Below, in pieces: positions 9,933 through 21,403 of a stretch of 43,031 bases of DNA. Both the position numbers and the translations under genes were made by a program. Each line of letters starts with the position of its first letter. Positions within the stretch are counted from its first letter, which is position 1. The DNA is taken from assembly GCA_014825775.1 (NCBI GenBank), contig MVAQ01000187.1, forward strand, positions 1 to 43,031, in the 5' to 3' direction. The DNA comes from Krasilnikovozyma curviuscula (Eukaryota; Basidiomycota; Tremellomycetes; Cystofilobasidiales; Mrakiaceae). The notes below the pieces were generated by a model, which made no database searches, had not been told where the DNA came from, and saw only the letters and a program-made list of their open reading frames with translations.

Positions 9933-11721
9933 TCAGTCAATGATCTCTCCGCATATTTTACCGACGGACCGACCTCTGATAGTCGGTATGGATACCGAAA
10001 AGACCAATAGTATGACAGATACCGTAAATATAGTTCCTATCATATTGAAGGCTGGTGAATCAAGTTCTACACCGAGAATCAGTGTCGAAAGTGTGAGCGA
10101 CGCAAGAGGCTGTCAATGGCGCAAGGTCAATTGAAACTCCTATAAAATTGCTGAAGAAACATTTGACTCACGAAGGTGAGTGCCCACCAACCCATGTTGA
10201 ATCTCAGTTCTCCTTCTGTCCAACGCTTGAAGAAGCTTCCGATGGCAATGATCATGAACCAGATTCCTAAGCCCCACAGCAGCAGCGCCAAACCGATACC
10301 AAAACCATACAATCCAATGGCAGCTTGATTAAGTATCTGCTTGTCTGCATTCGTGTGGACAAGCGGAAAAAGAGTCATGGCGACTCTTCCAAGTTTCACC
10401 AGCGAGAAACCAGCAAGGCCTGTCGGACCGAGAGGGAGGAACGAGGAGACAATCAACTCGTTTGGTGGGATGTGGTGGAACGTCAACCGTTGGAAATAGA
10501 GAGCCAGTATTATCAAAGCAAGACAAAGCCCGATTCCCAAGAGGATGTACGCTGCAAGGAAGGAAAAGACAGTCAATTTTCAGCCGCGACGCAACGGCAT
10601 CGACACAAGTAATGTGGGCTCACAACATATCCAAATATGATATGAATAAGCTGGATGAAGATACTGGAGATGGTCAGCAAGCACGCCTCCGATAGCTGCT
10701 GCGGTGATGTTGGGCACAACCGGTAGGAGAAGGATCGCGGTTGAAGACTCAAGTACGTTTTTCTGCGACGTGCTGCGAACCAAACATCCAAGCTCAGAGG
10801 GGAGCACAATCGTTGATTTGATAAGGATGTCTACTCACAAGGTGACCCATGGTACAAAGAGAGAGATGACCACGCCAAAAACGCAAGTGACCCACCAGCA
10901 GTACGACATCGCCTCAACCCAAGCAATGGTCAATCCGTAATCCTGGGTCATAGAAATGACACCAGATATAAGTGTTAACATAGACATAGGTATACATCCT
11001 ATGAACATGGACTACAGCCATGTTCGGATGAAAAAAAAAGTCAATAATCGGCCAACGCAATGGCGCAATTGGACAAATCGACGTACGTGCGTGTTGTGAC
11101 TCAAAGTCAACCAAAATATTGATGGAAACCGACAGTATCTGATGGTGATGAAGGTTGTGAAGAGGAAAAAGAGGAAGATATCCCAGAGCAAGAAGACGAG
11201 GGCGAATGGTCGTAACCGAGGAATGAACTCGGGATACGGTAGGTTCATCAGCAGAGTGCACGGAATTCCTGAACCCATAGTGACACTGGAGACAATTCAA
11301 TAACGTAGTGTCCAGATTTGGCCAAGTGGAGAGCGATTTGGAGAGATTAACCCGTTCAAGTAACAGTCAGCGGGTTTTCTGGTCGGCGGTCAATCAAACT
11401 ATCAAAATGACAGAAAGACTTACGAAAACCATGAAGGACTGAAGTTGATTATCCGTTCAGTCTGTAAAACCCAACAACAAGAGTAAGCTGTACATTCCCA
11501 TTTCTACACGCCTCTATACGCCTCACCATTCCTCTGACTCGATCCTCGACGTCTTCAATGACATGTGTAACCTGCCTGTTCAAGTGCTCCCCCAAAGTTT
11601 CCTGCCTGGTCAGCCTTTCCGAAGCATCCTGCTCTGGTATCTGCTGCTGTTGCTGCTGTTCCTCCTTGGTTTTCGCTTCCTGAGGTACGATTTCCTCCCC
11701 ATTGGTCATACTGCGACGCAT
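9933..11721 (-). CDS. SSU1: SSU1-type sulfite efflux transporter (TDT/SLAC1 family)
   Basis: Seven exons (11721..11527, 11461..11424, 11285..11087, 11011..10839, 10772..10624, 10551..10172, 10109..9933) encode 436 residues. After a hydrophilic N-terminus of about 65 residues with a polyglutamine run, the protein follows the Ssu1/Mae1 pattern: NFSPSWFSVTMGSGI at the first helix, FIGCIPMSM, YCWVTCVFGVV, LLLPVVPNITAAAIGG, an FxRL-type loop, the NMGWWALTFPL block near the end, and about ten hydrophobic segments in all. In yeast, Ssu1 exports sulfite across the plasma membrane and gives sulfite resistance. A malate or other anion substrate (Mae1 branch) is less likely, because the N-terminal WFSVTMGSG and the FPL motifs are closer to Ssu1. 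The first intron donor was chosen as GTGAGG because later options introduce stops. Confidence 0.9.
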
Positions 11722-12391
11722 GGCCGAACAGTAAGAAGTTTGACCGGTTCAGGTGATTGCTTGAAGCCAGCTTCAAATGATGTACCAGAGTCTTGCGTTG
11801 AGAACAAGGAGGGAAACGAGGTCAGTGGCGCATCCAGCTGTTTCTGGCCCTCATTGTTTATTTTCCATTTTTTCTTTTTTTCTTTTTTTCTGGAATGAAT
11901 GAAAACACTTCCTATGCAGGTTTTCTATCAGACCTCAGAGACATTTGAGAGCCTCTTGTTCAGAGGCTACTGGCTTGAGCTCTTTATTTAGGAGCGACTT
12001 TGTTCCAACCTTGACAGGCTGATACTTGGAGATGTTTTTTTGGAATAGCATTGACTTCAAGAAATATGGCACGGCCGAGCAACAGTGGTCGTGTCGCTCT
12101 GGACGGTATGATGATGCTTGCTGCTCGTTGTTTAGTTTGTAGTTGACTTGTGCAGGCAGGAAGGAATGGCTTTGGGCGGCTTCCGTATGAGCCATTAGAA
12201 AATGAGAACTGGGCGAAAAACAAGAATTGGACGTGAGAAGCGTAGCTCAGCCCTGAAGGACCTCAGTCCAACGGTATGAAACCTCTCGAAAAACAAAACC
12301 AGTCGCGAAGGTTAAAAAACAACAGCCTCGCGTTCGCTCTCTTCCCTAACCAAATCTTGCCTGAAAAACTGGACTCACTGAGGAGGACTGG
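11722..12391. other. Intergenic region upstream of the SSU1-type gene and the Myb-like gene
   Basis: This 670-bp divergent region includes a pyrimidine-rich plus-strand tract at about 11866-11894 (T runs separated by C). A minus-strand open frame at 11935..12195 (86 codons, ATG start) has no recognisable domain. It would lie in the SSU1-type 5' flank and may be an upstream ORF or chance. No tRNA is supported. Confidence 0.4.
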
Positions 12392-15300
12392 ATGCTGAAC
12401 GGACGGGCCCGGAAGAGACTCAGGTCTGAGGACCAGTCCAGCAACGACGAAGCCAGCAATGCCACGGACGACAATCCAACGCCCCGCCCTCGACGACGGA
12501 CAACATCCACCATCCCAGCTTCCCCTTCCGGTCGGACTCGATCCAGGACAGCAGCAGAAATCGTAGCAGCTAGACCTAGTACTGTAGTACGCTCAAGGAT
12601 TCCTTATCCAGTTGCAGAATCTTCCACTGGTTCGACGCCTCCTCCCGCTGCTGGGCCGTCCGTTTCACGGCCACGAGAGAGATTGTCGTTGGGCAGAAAG
12701 TCGCTGGATCCGGAGGAGCAGCATAGAAGGTCCGTCTCCTTGTATCGAGCCAGGCATTCCTTTGGTGGCCCAAATGCTGACTTTGTTTGGGGGTGTTTTT
12801 TATATATGTGTTTGAAAGGGAGCTTAAAGATGCCGCTTTGCTAGAGGAGTGTGTTGGAAGAGTCTTGGAGGTGTACTTTGAGCAACTAGATGATGAGATT
12901 GAGGTAGAATGGGCTGAGGTCACATTGAAAGGGAATACCAACTGGAAAGCTCTAGAAAGTGAGTATTGTACTATTTCCCTCGGGCATCCATAAACTTGCA
13001 GCTTCAGGGTTTAGCTCAACGGGACAATATGTTTCTTTGTGTAGCTGCTACTCCAGTAATGCTTGCGCTACTACCACCACCTCTTCCAACTGGCACACCT
13101 TACTTGCCAATAGATACTCGAATGCCGGCTGCAGCCACATACTCAATCCGACTAGCCAACCTCGCATGCTTTGTGCATGCCATTGGTTCAAAAGGCTCTG
13201 ATGAGTTCTTTGAAGATGCTTGGAAGGGGTTCTTGAGGAATGTAGCGACGGGGTCGGGAGATGCTCCTGGACGATGGAACGACGGAGTGATGCAGATCTT
13301 CATCGAGATCAGTACGCAGGTAAGCAAAGCTGAAGAATCACTTTTCAGATCAAACAGATTTGACTTGTTTTGTTGCAGCTGTTTATCTTGAAATTCCAAA
13401 CGCAGTCCAATCCTCTAGCATCGCGAGTCGAAAAGGAGCATGTTCGAAAGGCTCTGCTAGACGAAATCTTTTCATATTCCCTCATCGATCGACTCTTCAC
13501 TGAAGATGGAGTCAAGGTGGTCGACATCTCCGACCAGGTCAGGCAGCGATGGAAGTCGTTCGTTCGAGCGCGTCGACAGATTGTCCGTCACAAACCTTCT
13601 TTTCTATCATCGTAACGAGTTCCGGTAAACATTCTGACTTAATTCATTTATATTCTAAAGATTGACGAAAAACCAGACTCTACCCTCGCCAAGTCGTTTC
13701 CGTATGACATCTTCCGGACAGAAACTCTCAACTACTGCAGAGCACTTCACACCAGCATCATCAACGAACGACCTGGCGTTTTTGTTGGTCAAGAGGACAC
13801 AGCCTCTGAGCTTCCCACGAGATCTTCGATGTCTGCTTCGATTGCAGGATCAAGGTTGGAGCAACGAGCCCGCTTGTCGCTTGCCTCCCCCGCGTCGATT
13901 GGACTTGGACTTGGATTGGGAAGTCAAAGACGACGTATCCGATTGAGTGAGGTAACTCATGCCCCCCAAAATCTTTTCTCAAAGGGAAACATGATCTGAC
14001 AATTTCTTTTGCTACAGCCGCCCGCCCCTCGAAGTGCATCCATGTCTAGAGCTCGACTCTCCGATCCTATTCCTCATTCCCGCCGATTCGCAGGGGTGCC
14101 TTCCTTGGACAGATTCCATAATCGGTTTTACCACCAAGTCGTCCCTGATGAGCATATTTCGGAAGCGGATGATGAAGGTTCTGAGCAGAGGGTTCATGAC
14201 AGCGATGACGGCTCTGCTGCAGACGGCCATGACTCAGAGAGACAGGAAGACATTGACGAGGCTGAACATCTAACAGACTCAAGAATGGATGACTATAGTG
14301 ACGATGAGTGGGATATTAAGGATAAAGAAGAAACTGAAACGGATCCGAGTGTCTTACAAAGTGATGTTGCGTTGAGTGAGAGAGAACGATCGCATCCCCA
14401 TCAAATATCTTCATCGGTACGTCCCAATAGAAAAGGAAACTTTCAGAGAACTTTAGTCTAATCATTTGCTCTCATAGACTAATGAAAAATCTCGAATGTC
14501 GTTGGTGGGAAGTCTCATCGGCTTCGTGTCGTCACCTTTCAGACGATCAGTCGCTCCATCACCATCTCAAGTGCTTCTGGAAGAAGGGCAACGACCTATT
14601 GCGTATAAACCGAGGAGCTCTCTATCTCTATCGAAGCCTCGAAGTCCTACATCCACCACTGATATATTCTCTCCAGTCGAGCCACAGTCTGCAATCGCGC
14701 CTTCCCGTCGCCGTAGTTCTGCACACAACGCTGTCACACCGACTCGACAGCAACAGCCAGACTTCCTTTCATCCCCTGATCGACCTTCACCTACCCCATA
14801 CAAGTCTTCAGTTCAAGTTCGGGACGAAATTGAACAAAACACACGATCCACCAGCCTAACTCCGGGTCGCCGACGGCTCTCTGGCTCCATACAGAGCCGT
14901 TCTCCTACAGCTCAGGCATCACCACGGTCACGTTCAAGCACTTCTGCTACTCCTAAACCCCATCCTGAACCTAAGAAGAGGAAATCTGGTTCTCGTAAGA
15001 GAAGGTAAACGAAGGCGGTTAATATTTGCTCTTGAGGAACCTGCTAACTTGATTCCGAATTTAATAGCTCTGGTCTGAAGATCATCGAACAAGCATCCAT
15101 CTTTCTTCTGAAGGAAGACGTCCATCCTGTCGAAGCCCTTGAGATGTGAGTGAATTTTAATCTCAGACTTGCAATACCTACGGACTAGAATTGACTGGAT
15201 TTTCAGCAGAAACGACGACGACGAGATATGGGGCATTCTTGAAGATCCAGTGATCATTGCGAGATACATGAACGTGGAAGCGCAACCTGTGGAAGAAGAT

Positions 15301-16521
15301 TTAGGCCCACTTGCAAGTGTACCCTTGTCAGACGTGCCAGTAATGGAACAGGCACCAGAAGAAGTTGCACCAATGGCAGAACCACCTGCTGAAGTAGAGG
15401 AAGTTGAACCAGTCAGCTTCAAACCTTCAGCTAAAGCTTTAGGCAAGAGGAAAGCTTTGTCTGAATTCCCTCCAGACCCCTCTGCAGCCGATCAAGAACC
15501 TGCTTCTGCGCCTGGTACCATGGACTACGAGGAAGACCAACAAGTGCCCCACGTCAATTCTGGTGTTATCTCTCATACGCATGAAAAAACAGGATATCGC
15601 CAACCAGAAATGCTCACTATACCCACCGGTAATCCACCGAATCCGAAAACAGCAAAAGCGCTCCGTCGACTTTCGCAACAATCCAAAACACCAGCACCTG
15701 TCTTCATCGATTCATCTGATTCTGACACTTCGTCGAGAACAGAAGGATTCGATGCTAGCAAAAGGGTCTTTCGGCAGCAACAGCGAGGAGCTGGCGAAAC
15801 TAGATCTCGCGTCAATGGAGGCAAGCCAGCCGTCTACGCTGAAATAAAAGGAAAGTGGTCGAGAAGAGACGAGGAACTGTTGTACGAGGAAGCAGAAAAG
15901 CTGGCGATGAAGGACCTAAGAGGTCAGTCGTATACCAGCCCGTGGGCTCATATCCTTAGGCAGATCAACTCTGAGCATGGAGGGTTTGAGGGAAAGTCTC
16001 TGTGAGAATAACTCTCCTCCTTCTACCTTCTCGTAGTTATCCTCTAATTTTGGCGATATTCTTGTTGTAAAAACAGTACCAACGAGGATCTCAAGGCAAA
16101 AATGGGTCAAATTATGGAATCCAGATACCCAGCACCAGAACTACCTCCAAAGCATCTCATGCGCTATCTTCCAAACCGAGACTATCGACGCGTCAACTTC
16201 AACTTCTGGTTCGACAACATCGCTGCTCAGGTGAACAACAGGCAAGATGGAATAGCGAGTGATCATGGGAATCCAATTAGTAAGGAAGAGTTTCGTCGAC
16301 GTAGGAAGGAGAGGCGAGCGAGGAAGGAAGAGGAAGCTAAGGCTCGACAGGAGAGAAAGGAAGCTATGATTGATGAGGTTAAGATGTTCAAAGGTACATC
16401 TTCTTTAAAGGACAAGGCGTTCAAGGTGCCTGGAAATTACCGTAGTCCGGCTGCTCACGAGAAGAGGAGCTTGAGGAGTAGCGGGCGACTGGAAGCGATG
16501 GAGGTGGATGAGAACTTATAG
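12392..16521 (+). CDS. Large nuclear protein with telobox/Myb-like C-terminal module
   Basis: Proposed exons: 12392..12764, 12830..12958, 13015..13319, 13379..13582, 13661..13951, 14018..14416, 14478..15004, 15068..15145, 15207..16001, 16077..16521 (about 1181 aa). The first 120 residues are basic and disordered (GRARKRLRSED). Residues about 125-340 form a helical block (LLEECVGRVLEVYFEQL, LANLACFVHAIGS, VRKALLDEIFSYSLIDRLF) in the place of a TRF-homology dimerisation domain. Ser/Pro/Arg-rich and acidic linkers follow. Near 983-1050 there is a Myb-like module: KWSRRDEELLYEEAEK, SPWAHILRQI, then LTNEDLKAKMGQIM, which resembles the telobox LKDKW helix. A very charged coiled tail closes the protein. 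This layout resembles Taz1/TRF/Tbf1 telomere proteins, but that is inference. Weak points are the exon 1-2 junction (acceptor at 12829), the exon 3 acceptor at 13014 and the exon 4 donor GTCCGT at 13583, all chosen to keep the clear frames joined. Confidence 0.7.
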
Positions 16522-17203
16522 ACATTTAAAAATGAAAATAGCCGATGGACGATCTTGTGCGGCTGAGCTAGTATCGAAGGTGCTGAATTTCAAAGACTAG
16601 CCACTGAATCCACAACCTATCGCCCGCTGTAAGTGGCCATTGACGAGATCTCCGGTGCTCTGATTATCTGGATGCCTTCGCACCTCTTATGTTATTGCAG
16701 AAAAGAAAGTCCTTCAAACAGGAGCACTCAACTTACCTGAACCCCCACCTGAAAATTAAATACATTAGTGACGATTTGCTTTGAGTAGTGCTAAGCTTCA
16801 ACCTCTCGAAAATAGATAAATTGTTGCTTTTGGCTCATCCAACATTTTGAGCAAGATAAGAGACCTAGATTCGCAGCAACCAGTTCTCAGCATCGGATAT
16901 GCATACCATGGGACGAACGGGGAGGGGTTGGGATGGTAGAGGCGACGGTCTGCTAAGGAAGAAAAAACAAACCCCTGCATCTGTGAATTCTCGAAATTTG
17001 CTACTGGGGCAGAGGCAGTGGTGATGGCCGTGGGTGGTCGTGGATGGCGAAACCAATGTCGAGATGAGATGGTGGTTGATATCAGAGTTGGTCGTTGCTG
17101 TTGCGGAGGAGAAGAACGGATTGTGTGAGGATGCTGGGGCTGTGGTAGATGTAACGAAGAGAAGATTTGTGACGTCGTTTCCAAGTAAGGGTTGAATTGC
17201 GGC
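16522..17203. other. Convergent intergenic region
   Basis: This lies between the stop of the Myb-like gene (plus) and the stop of the disordered protein (minus). On the minus strand a proline/serine/glutamine-rich frame at 17229..16798 continues the composition of the upstream gene. Skipping the TGA at 17204 by an intron (GTCTGA donor to an ACCACAG acceptor) would extend that gene by up to about 110 residues. I kept the simpler stop. Confidence 0.35.
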
Positions 17204-18936
17204 TCAGACAGTTGGCGTTGAGGCTGCATTGGTGGAAGAGGCGGAGCTTAACTTGATAGGGACTCGCTTTTTTACCCTGGGGCTGCGGTGGTTGGTAAGA
17301 GGATAATGGTTGACTGCAAGAAGACCAGGTTCGGGGGGTGGAAAGATGTGATACGGCTCGTCTCGATGCTGGTGGTGGTAATCTGCGAGAGGAGCATTCT
17401 GGACGGGAGGTCGCTCATCGTCAAAGTCTTCGTCAAGTGCGCGAAGTATCTCGCGAACTCTTCCTTCGGACATCTCTGGTGGATAGAAAAGAGCCTTTTC
17501 CCGTGATTCGGTATCGTCGACTGAAGATGCTGGAGGAGGTGGAACAAGGTCGGGCGTGGCATTTTGAGACAGAGATAATGAAGTGTTGAAGACGTGATTA
17601 TCATCATTACATTCTGTCAGTCGTGATGGTGGTAGTGAAATTTTGTAGGGTTGGTATTCTTCATATCCATCGACATTCATCAAATCGTCCTCATCAAAGA
17701 TTTGACTGAGTGGATCTTTCACCACCTCATCACGCTCATACATACCCTCTCTCTGTTTCTCCTTAACCCTCTCTGATATGACAGGCTCATTCATACCTGC
17801 TGTCGGAGTACGGCCAGCCAGAGTAGCATTGACAACCTTCTCCCTGACTGACAGCCCAACGTACGGTTTTGCCGACCGTCTACTGGGGAGTTCGCTTGCT
17901 GAAGGGACCTCCGTAGTAGGTGCTGTGTATCTTTTAAAACGCACTACCTCCGCAGCGCCTTTATCCCGCTTCTTGACCGTCGGCGCTGGTTGTTGAGAGC
18001 GCTTGAAGAATGCGTGACCGCGGCTTTCGTGAGTCGGTCGTGGTAGGGGTGAGCGATGCACATGTTCGCCTTCTCGAGCTTGATGTCTTATGAATGTTGG
18101 TGAAGAATTATGCGGTTTCGGGAGGGAGAAGTCCTTGGGCAGAGGGAGACGAACAGAGTCTTTTGTGACGACAATTCTGAATGGGTCCGACTCGTCGATC
18201 GATTTTCCGACTGATTCTAGTTCCGGTTCTCGAGAGTAGGACAGTGATGCTTTGTGTGGTGACTGATGAGCTCTACTCGGGCCGGCAACGGCATTTCGAT
18301 GTTCCATTGAGGACGACGTCGAAGGTCTGATCACAAGAACGGTTGATCTTCAGACAACCACCACATCACAATGAGCGAAGATTGAACATACTGATTTTGG
18401 TTGGATTCATCTACATCTTCGTCAGACGAGTCGGTCATGACCCAGACAGGCTCCAACGGCGGCAACACAGGATCGAAGGGATTCAACACCAGATTATCAC
18501 CCGCCTCACTGCTCAAAGAACCACCATCCACCTCCACCTCATTCCTACCGATATCACCTTCAAGATCAACGTAGTCTTCGTCTTCGTTCACCTCGTCGCC
18601 GGTCGAGATATCCTCATTGACAATGTTACCCCACCTATCCAGTTTGACAATCAGGCGTGGTTCGTCCTCTTCGTTGATCTCATTCATATCCACATCATCA
18701 TGCTCTTTCTGAGGCCGTCGATGGGTGATAGGGTAGATGCTATGCGGTTCTCTCACTCGAACTCGACGGGGAGCTTGATATTGAAAGACTTCTGAAATGT
18801 CGGAGTCGGAGCCAGAGTCTTCTTTTTCTTCCCTCACTGGAGATGGAGGAGAATTGGCTAGTGATGGTATTGGAGAGGGGGATTGATCCTCGTCGGATAG
18901 GAAGAGATTTCGAAGTTCAACGCCAGGATCTGACAT
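17204..18936 (-). CDS. Disordered acidic/proline-rich protein, unknown function
   Basis: Two exons (18936..18392 and 18326..17204) are joined by a GTATGT donor and a GATCAG acceptor, giving 555 residues. The N-terminal third is strongly acidic (REEKEDSGSDSDISEV, SSDEDVDESNQ) with short conserved-looking segments such as RLIVKLDRWGNIV and FDPVLPPLEPVWVM. The rest is rich in Pro, Ser and charged residues, with blocks such as PSRRSAKPYVGLSVREKVV and EGRVREILRALDEDFDDE. I see no transmembrane segment, signal peptide or enzyme motif, and I do not recognise the family. It is likely nuclear or a scaffold by composition only. The 3' end is uncertain (see the region below 17204). Confidence 0.7.
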
Positions 18937-19041
18937 AGCTGGATTCTACGAGGGGCTCATTCTGTTTGTTTCGCCCAGGTGAAAAGAAATGATAGCTCAG
19001 TGAGCAGCATAACTTTAATATCCTATAAAACACCGCGACAG

Positions 19042-19400
19042 TTACTTTGCACGTACATTGAGAGTTGTTGGATCAAGATGAGCAGACGACCGTGATAGAC
19101 GAGTTGTTTTGAGGAGTGAAAGGAGGGTTTTCCTGTTTTCCCTAGAAGTCTCACTGAAGTCCGAAGGCAATCCTTTACCTGGAAAGACTCCGTATCGCTC
19201 TCGGGGCCAGAAAGCGAAAGTTCCTTCTTTCACTGGGTCGTAGTCGGTCGTGAATGCGCAGAGCGTCGTGCGGAGCTGACCTGGGGGGGAAATTGGGAAA
19301 TGACTTGCTTCCTGAATAGTTTTTGTCACTGTCAGAAGCTGGCTGTATCCAAAGAGCTGTTGTGCACCCGAAAGAAATTGCTAGGACAAGATTTCCAGCT
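19042..19400 (-). CDS. Possible small gene, incomplete model
   Basis: A minus-strand exon from about 19277 to 19042 reads as protein-like sequence (LRTTLCAFTTDYDPVKEGTF, FWPRERYGVFPGKGLP), then basic serine-rich residues and a stop. The upstream part has no in-frame ATG: the open frame that starts near 19408 begins with GTG. A methionine start may come from ATGs at about 19424 or 19490 through an intron ending in CCCCCCAG or GTCAG near 19276, but no junction is convincing. The GTACGT at about 19053 could be another donor, so the 3' end is also uncertain. The family is not recognised; a mitochondrial protein is one possibility. Confidence 0.35.
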
Positions 19401-19641
19401 GCATTCACTAATTGGCCGTGTCATTGTGCGGTGTGCTATGCAAATTCCTCAAGACCGATTTTGACAGGGATAGTGTCATTTCGTTCCCCCGCATGATTTC
19501 TTTACATAAATTTATCTGATATTTATATGTGAGAATTCGGAGCAGATTGAAATCGCACTTCGCCGCGAGGTTGACCTCGAGCGGCAATCCTTCTCGACCC
19601 TCCCTGATACCCTGATCCCGTTCCTATACCCTGGCTCATCG

Positions 19642-21245
19642 ATGGATCCCGTCCTCATTATAGGTCAGTACTGCTTTGTTGACATCTTACAGTAATGTGG
19701 TTCATTGACCATGTTTTGTTTTCCAGGTGCTGGTCTTTCGGGCCTGACCTTGGCGCGAGCTCTTCAAAAGAATGGGATTCCTTTCCTCATCTTCGACAGA
19801 GATAGTTCTCCTTCCAGCAGATCTCAAGGATGGTCTCTTGGACTTGGGTGGGCAGTAACCCCAATGCTGTCTTCAATATCTAACCCAGAAGGGTTAGAGA
19901 CTTGTGCGGTCGACTATGCTCTCGATGGGCACGTCAGGACCATCCTGGGTGAGGAGCTCGGTACTGGTCTTTTCAACTGTGTCACTGGAGAATGTATTGG
20001 AAACAGATCAGTGCCCAGCAACAGGTCCAAGTTTGATTTCAGAGTTAATAGGTTGAAGGTGAGTTGCCGCGATGGTCAGACAGCGGCTCTGTCCTGAAAC
20101 TGATGTTTTTGCTGGGAAACAGCTCCGAGAATGGCTTCGGGAGGGTATTAACGTTAATTGGTCCAAAAGATTTAGGTCGTTCGTCGAAGATGAGAATGGT
20201 GTTACAGTCACGTTTGAGGACGGGGTGTCCGTGCGAGGCTCGCTTTTGATTGGCGCCGACGGTGTGACTTCGCCAGGTGAGTGGGCTAAACACTGCCACG
20301 CTCTTCTTTGAATAACATTTAAGATGTACTGCGCCTAGTTCGACAAGCGTTGTTCTCGAACCAGTCTCCAACGGAACCACAGATGACGGTCTCGTGCCTC
20401 CCAATCAAAGTCCTCGCTCAAGGTCGGCCATACCCTTTCCCAATCTACCAGCGTCTATCCAAACTCTCTACTCAGGTGACATTCGGGTACTCTGAGTATC
20501 TGCTCTATTTTCTCAGTCTATACGACGTGAAAACGTCTGCTGATGAAAAGGAGCATAGGGAAACGACGGCTAGCTATTTGTACTTGATGTCGGTACTGGA
20601 CCACGACGAATGGGAGAAGCAGAAGAAGGGAGAATCTGACGGTATCGCATGGTTCGAAGAAACCCGCCGTCTATCTCAGGACCAGCGCAGAGCCTTAGCC
20701 AATTATTGGGCGAGGGACATGTGCGAGAACTTCAAGGGCTTGGTTGATGGTTCTTTTGGTTCAGAAGTGGAGAACTATCCGGTGGAAGTTGTCGGTTTGC
20801 GAGAGGTCAAGATCAAATCTATTCCAGTAGGAAAAGTCAGTCTGGTTGGTGATGCTGCACATGCGATGAGTTTCTGTAAGCATCCTTCCATCTTTCTGTT
20901 GCCCACCGTCTCTGTCACAGCACTGACCTTCATTGGAACTCTACCCACCGAGTAGTCCACGGAGCAGGTGCAAACCACGGTATCCTCGACTCGTGCAACC
21001 TTTCACGTGTCCTCGCTCCTATCCTCATCTCCTCCACACCCACGCACTCTGAAATCTGCACGGCCTTGCAGACTTATGCTGTGGAAATGCTTCACAGGAC
21101 AACAACAGAGCAAAGTGGGTCAAGAAGTAGTACATTTGAGATGCATAAGAGATTGGAGATATGGGCGAGCTTAGAGAAGGAGGAGGCGTTACAGTTGGGT
21201 GGGAGGACAAAGAGGGTCAATTGGGCGCAGGAGAGTGGATGGTAA
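19642..21245 (+). CDS. FAD-dependent monooxygenase (PHBH/salicylate hydroxylase-like)
   Basis: Five exons (19642..19663, 19727..20058, 20123..20276, 20339..20875, 20956..21245) give 444 residues. All three class A flavoprotein signatures are visible: the dinucleotide-binding GAGLSGLTLARAL at residue 8 with the acidic end of strand 2 (FLIFDRD), the DG motif GADGVTSPVRQ near residue 180, and the GD motif GDAAHAMSFFHGAGANHGILDS near 350. Such enzymes use FAD and NAD(P)H to hydroxylate or epoxidise aromatic or similar substrates. The substrate cannot be read from the sequence. No neighbouring biosynthetic genes suggest a cluster. The first exon is only 22 nt long. The gene is convergent with URB2, 158 bp away. 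Confidence 0.88.
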
Positions 21246-21403
21246 TAGAGAATTGATGGGAAAAAAAGAAGTTGTTGTACAAATAAGGATTGACGTGGCA
21301 ATTGTCTTTGTATTTGATTCCAAAATCCTTACTCATTGTAATGATTGTAGTGAGCAAGCTTGTAGCTCAAAATCTGGTTTGCATTTGACAACTACAAAGT
21401 AAT

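Noticed and set aside
11935..12195. Minus-strand 86-codon ORF upstream of the SSU1-type gene
   Set aside because: It has an ATG, but no domain and no compositional support. Noted only as a possible upstream ORF.
12236..12310. tRNA-like start (GTAGCTCAG)
   Set aside because: The A-box-like string is not followed by a B box (GGTTCGA-type) at proper spacing, and no cloverleaf can be drawn.
13662..13946. Alternative frame in exon 5 of the Myb-like gene
   Set aside because: It would follow from a better donor (GTAACG) in exon 4, but it ends in a stop before the next donor. The other frame is open through the whole exon and joins cleanly to both neighbours.
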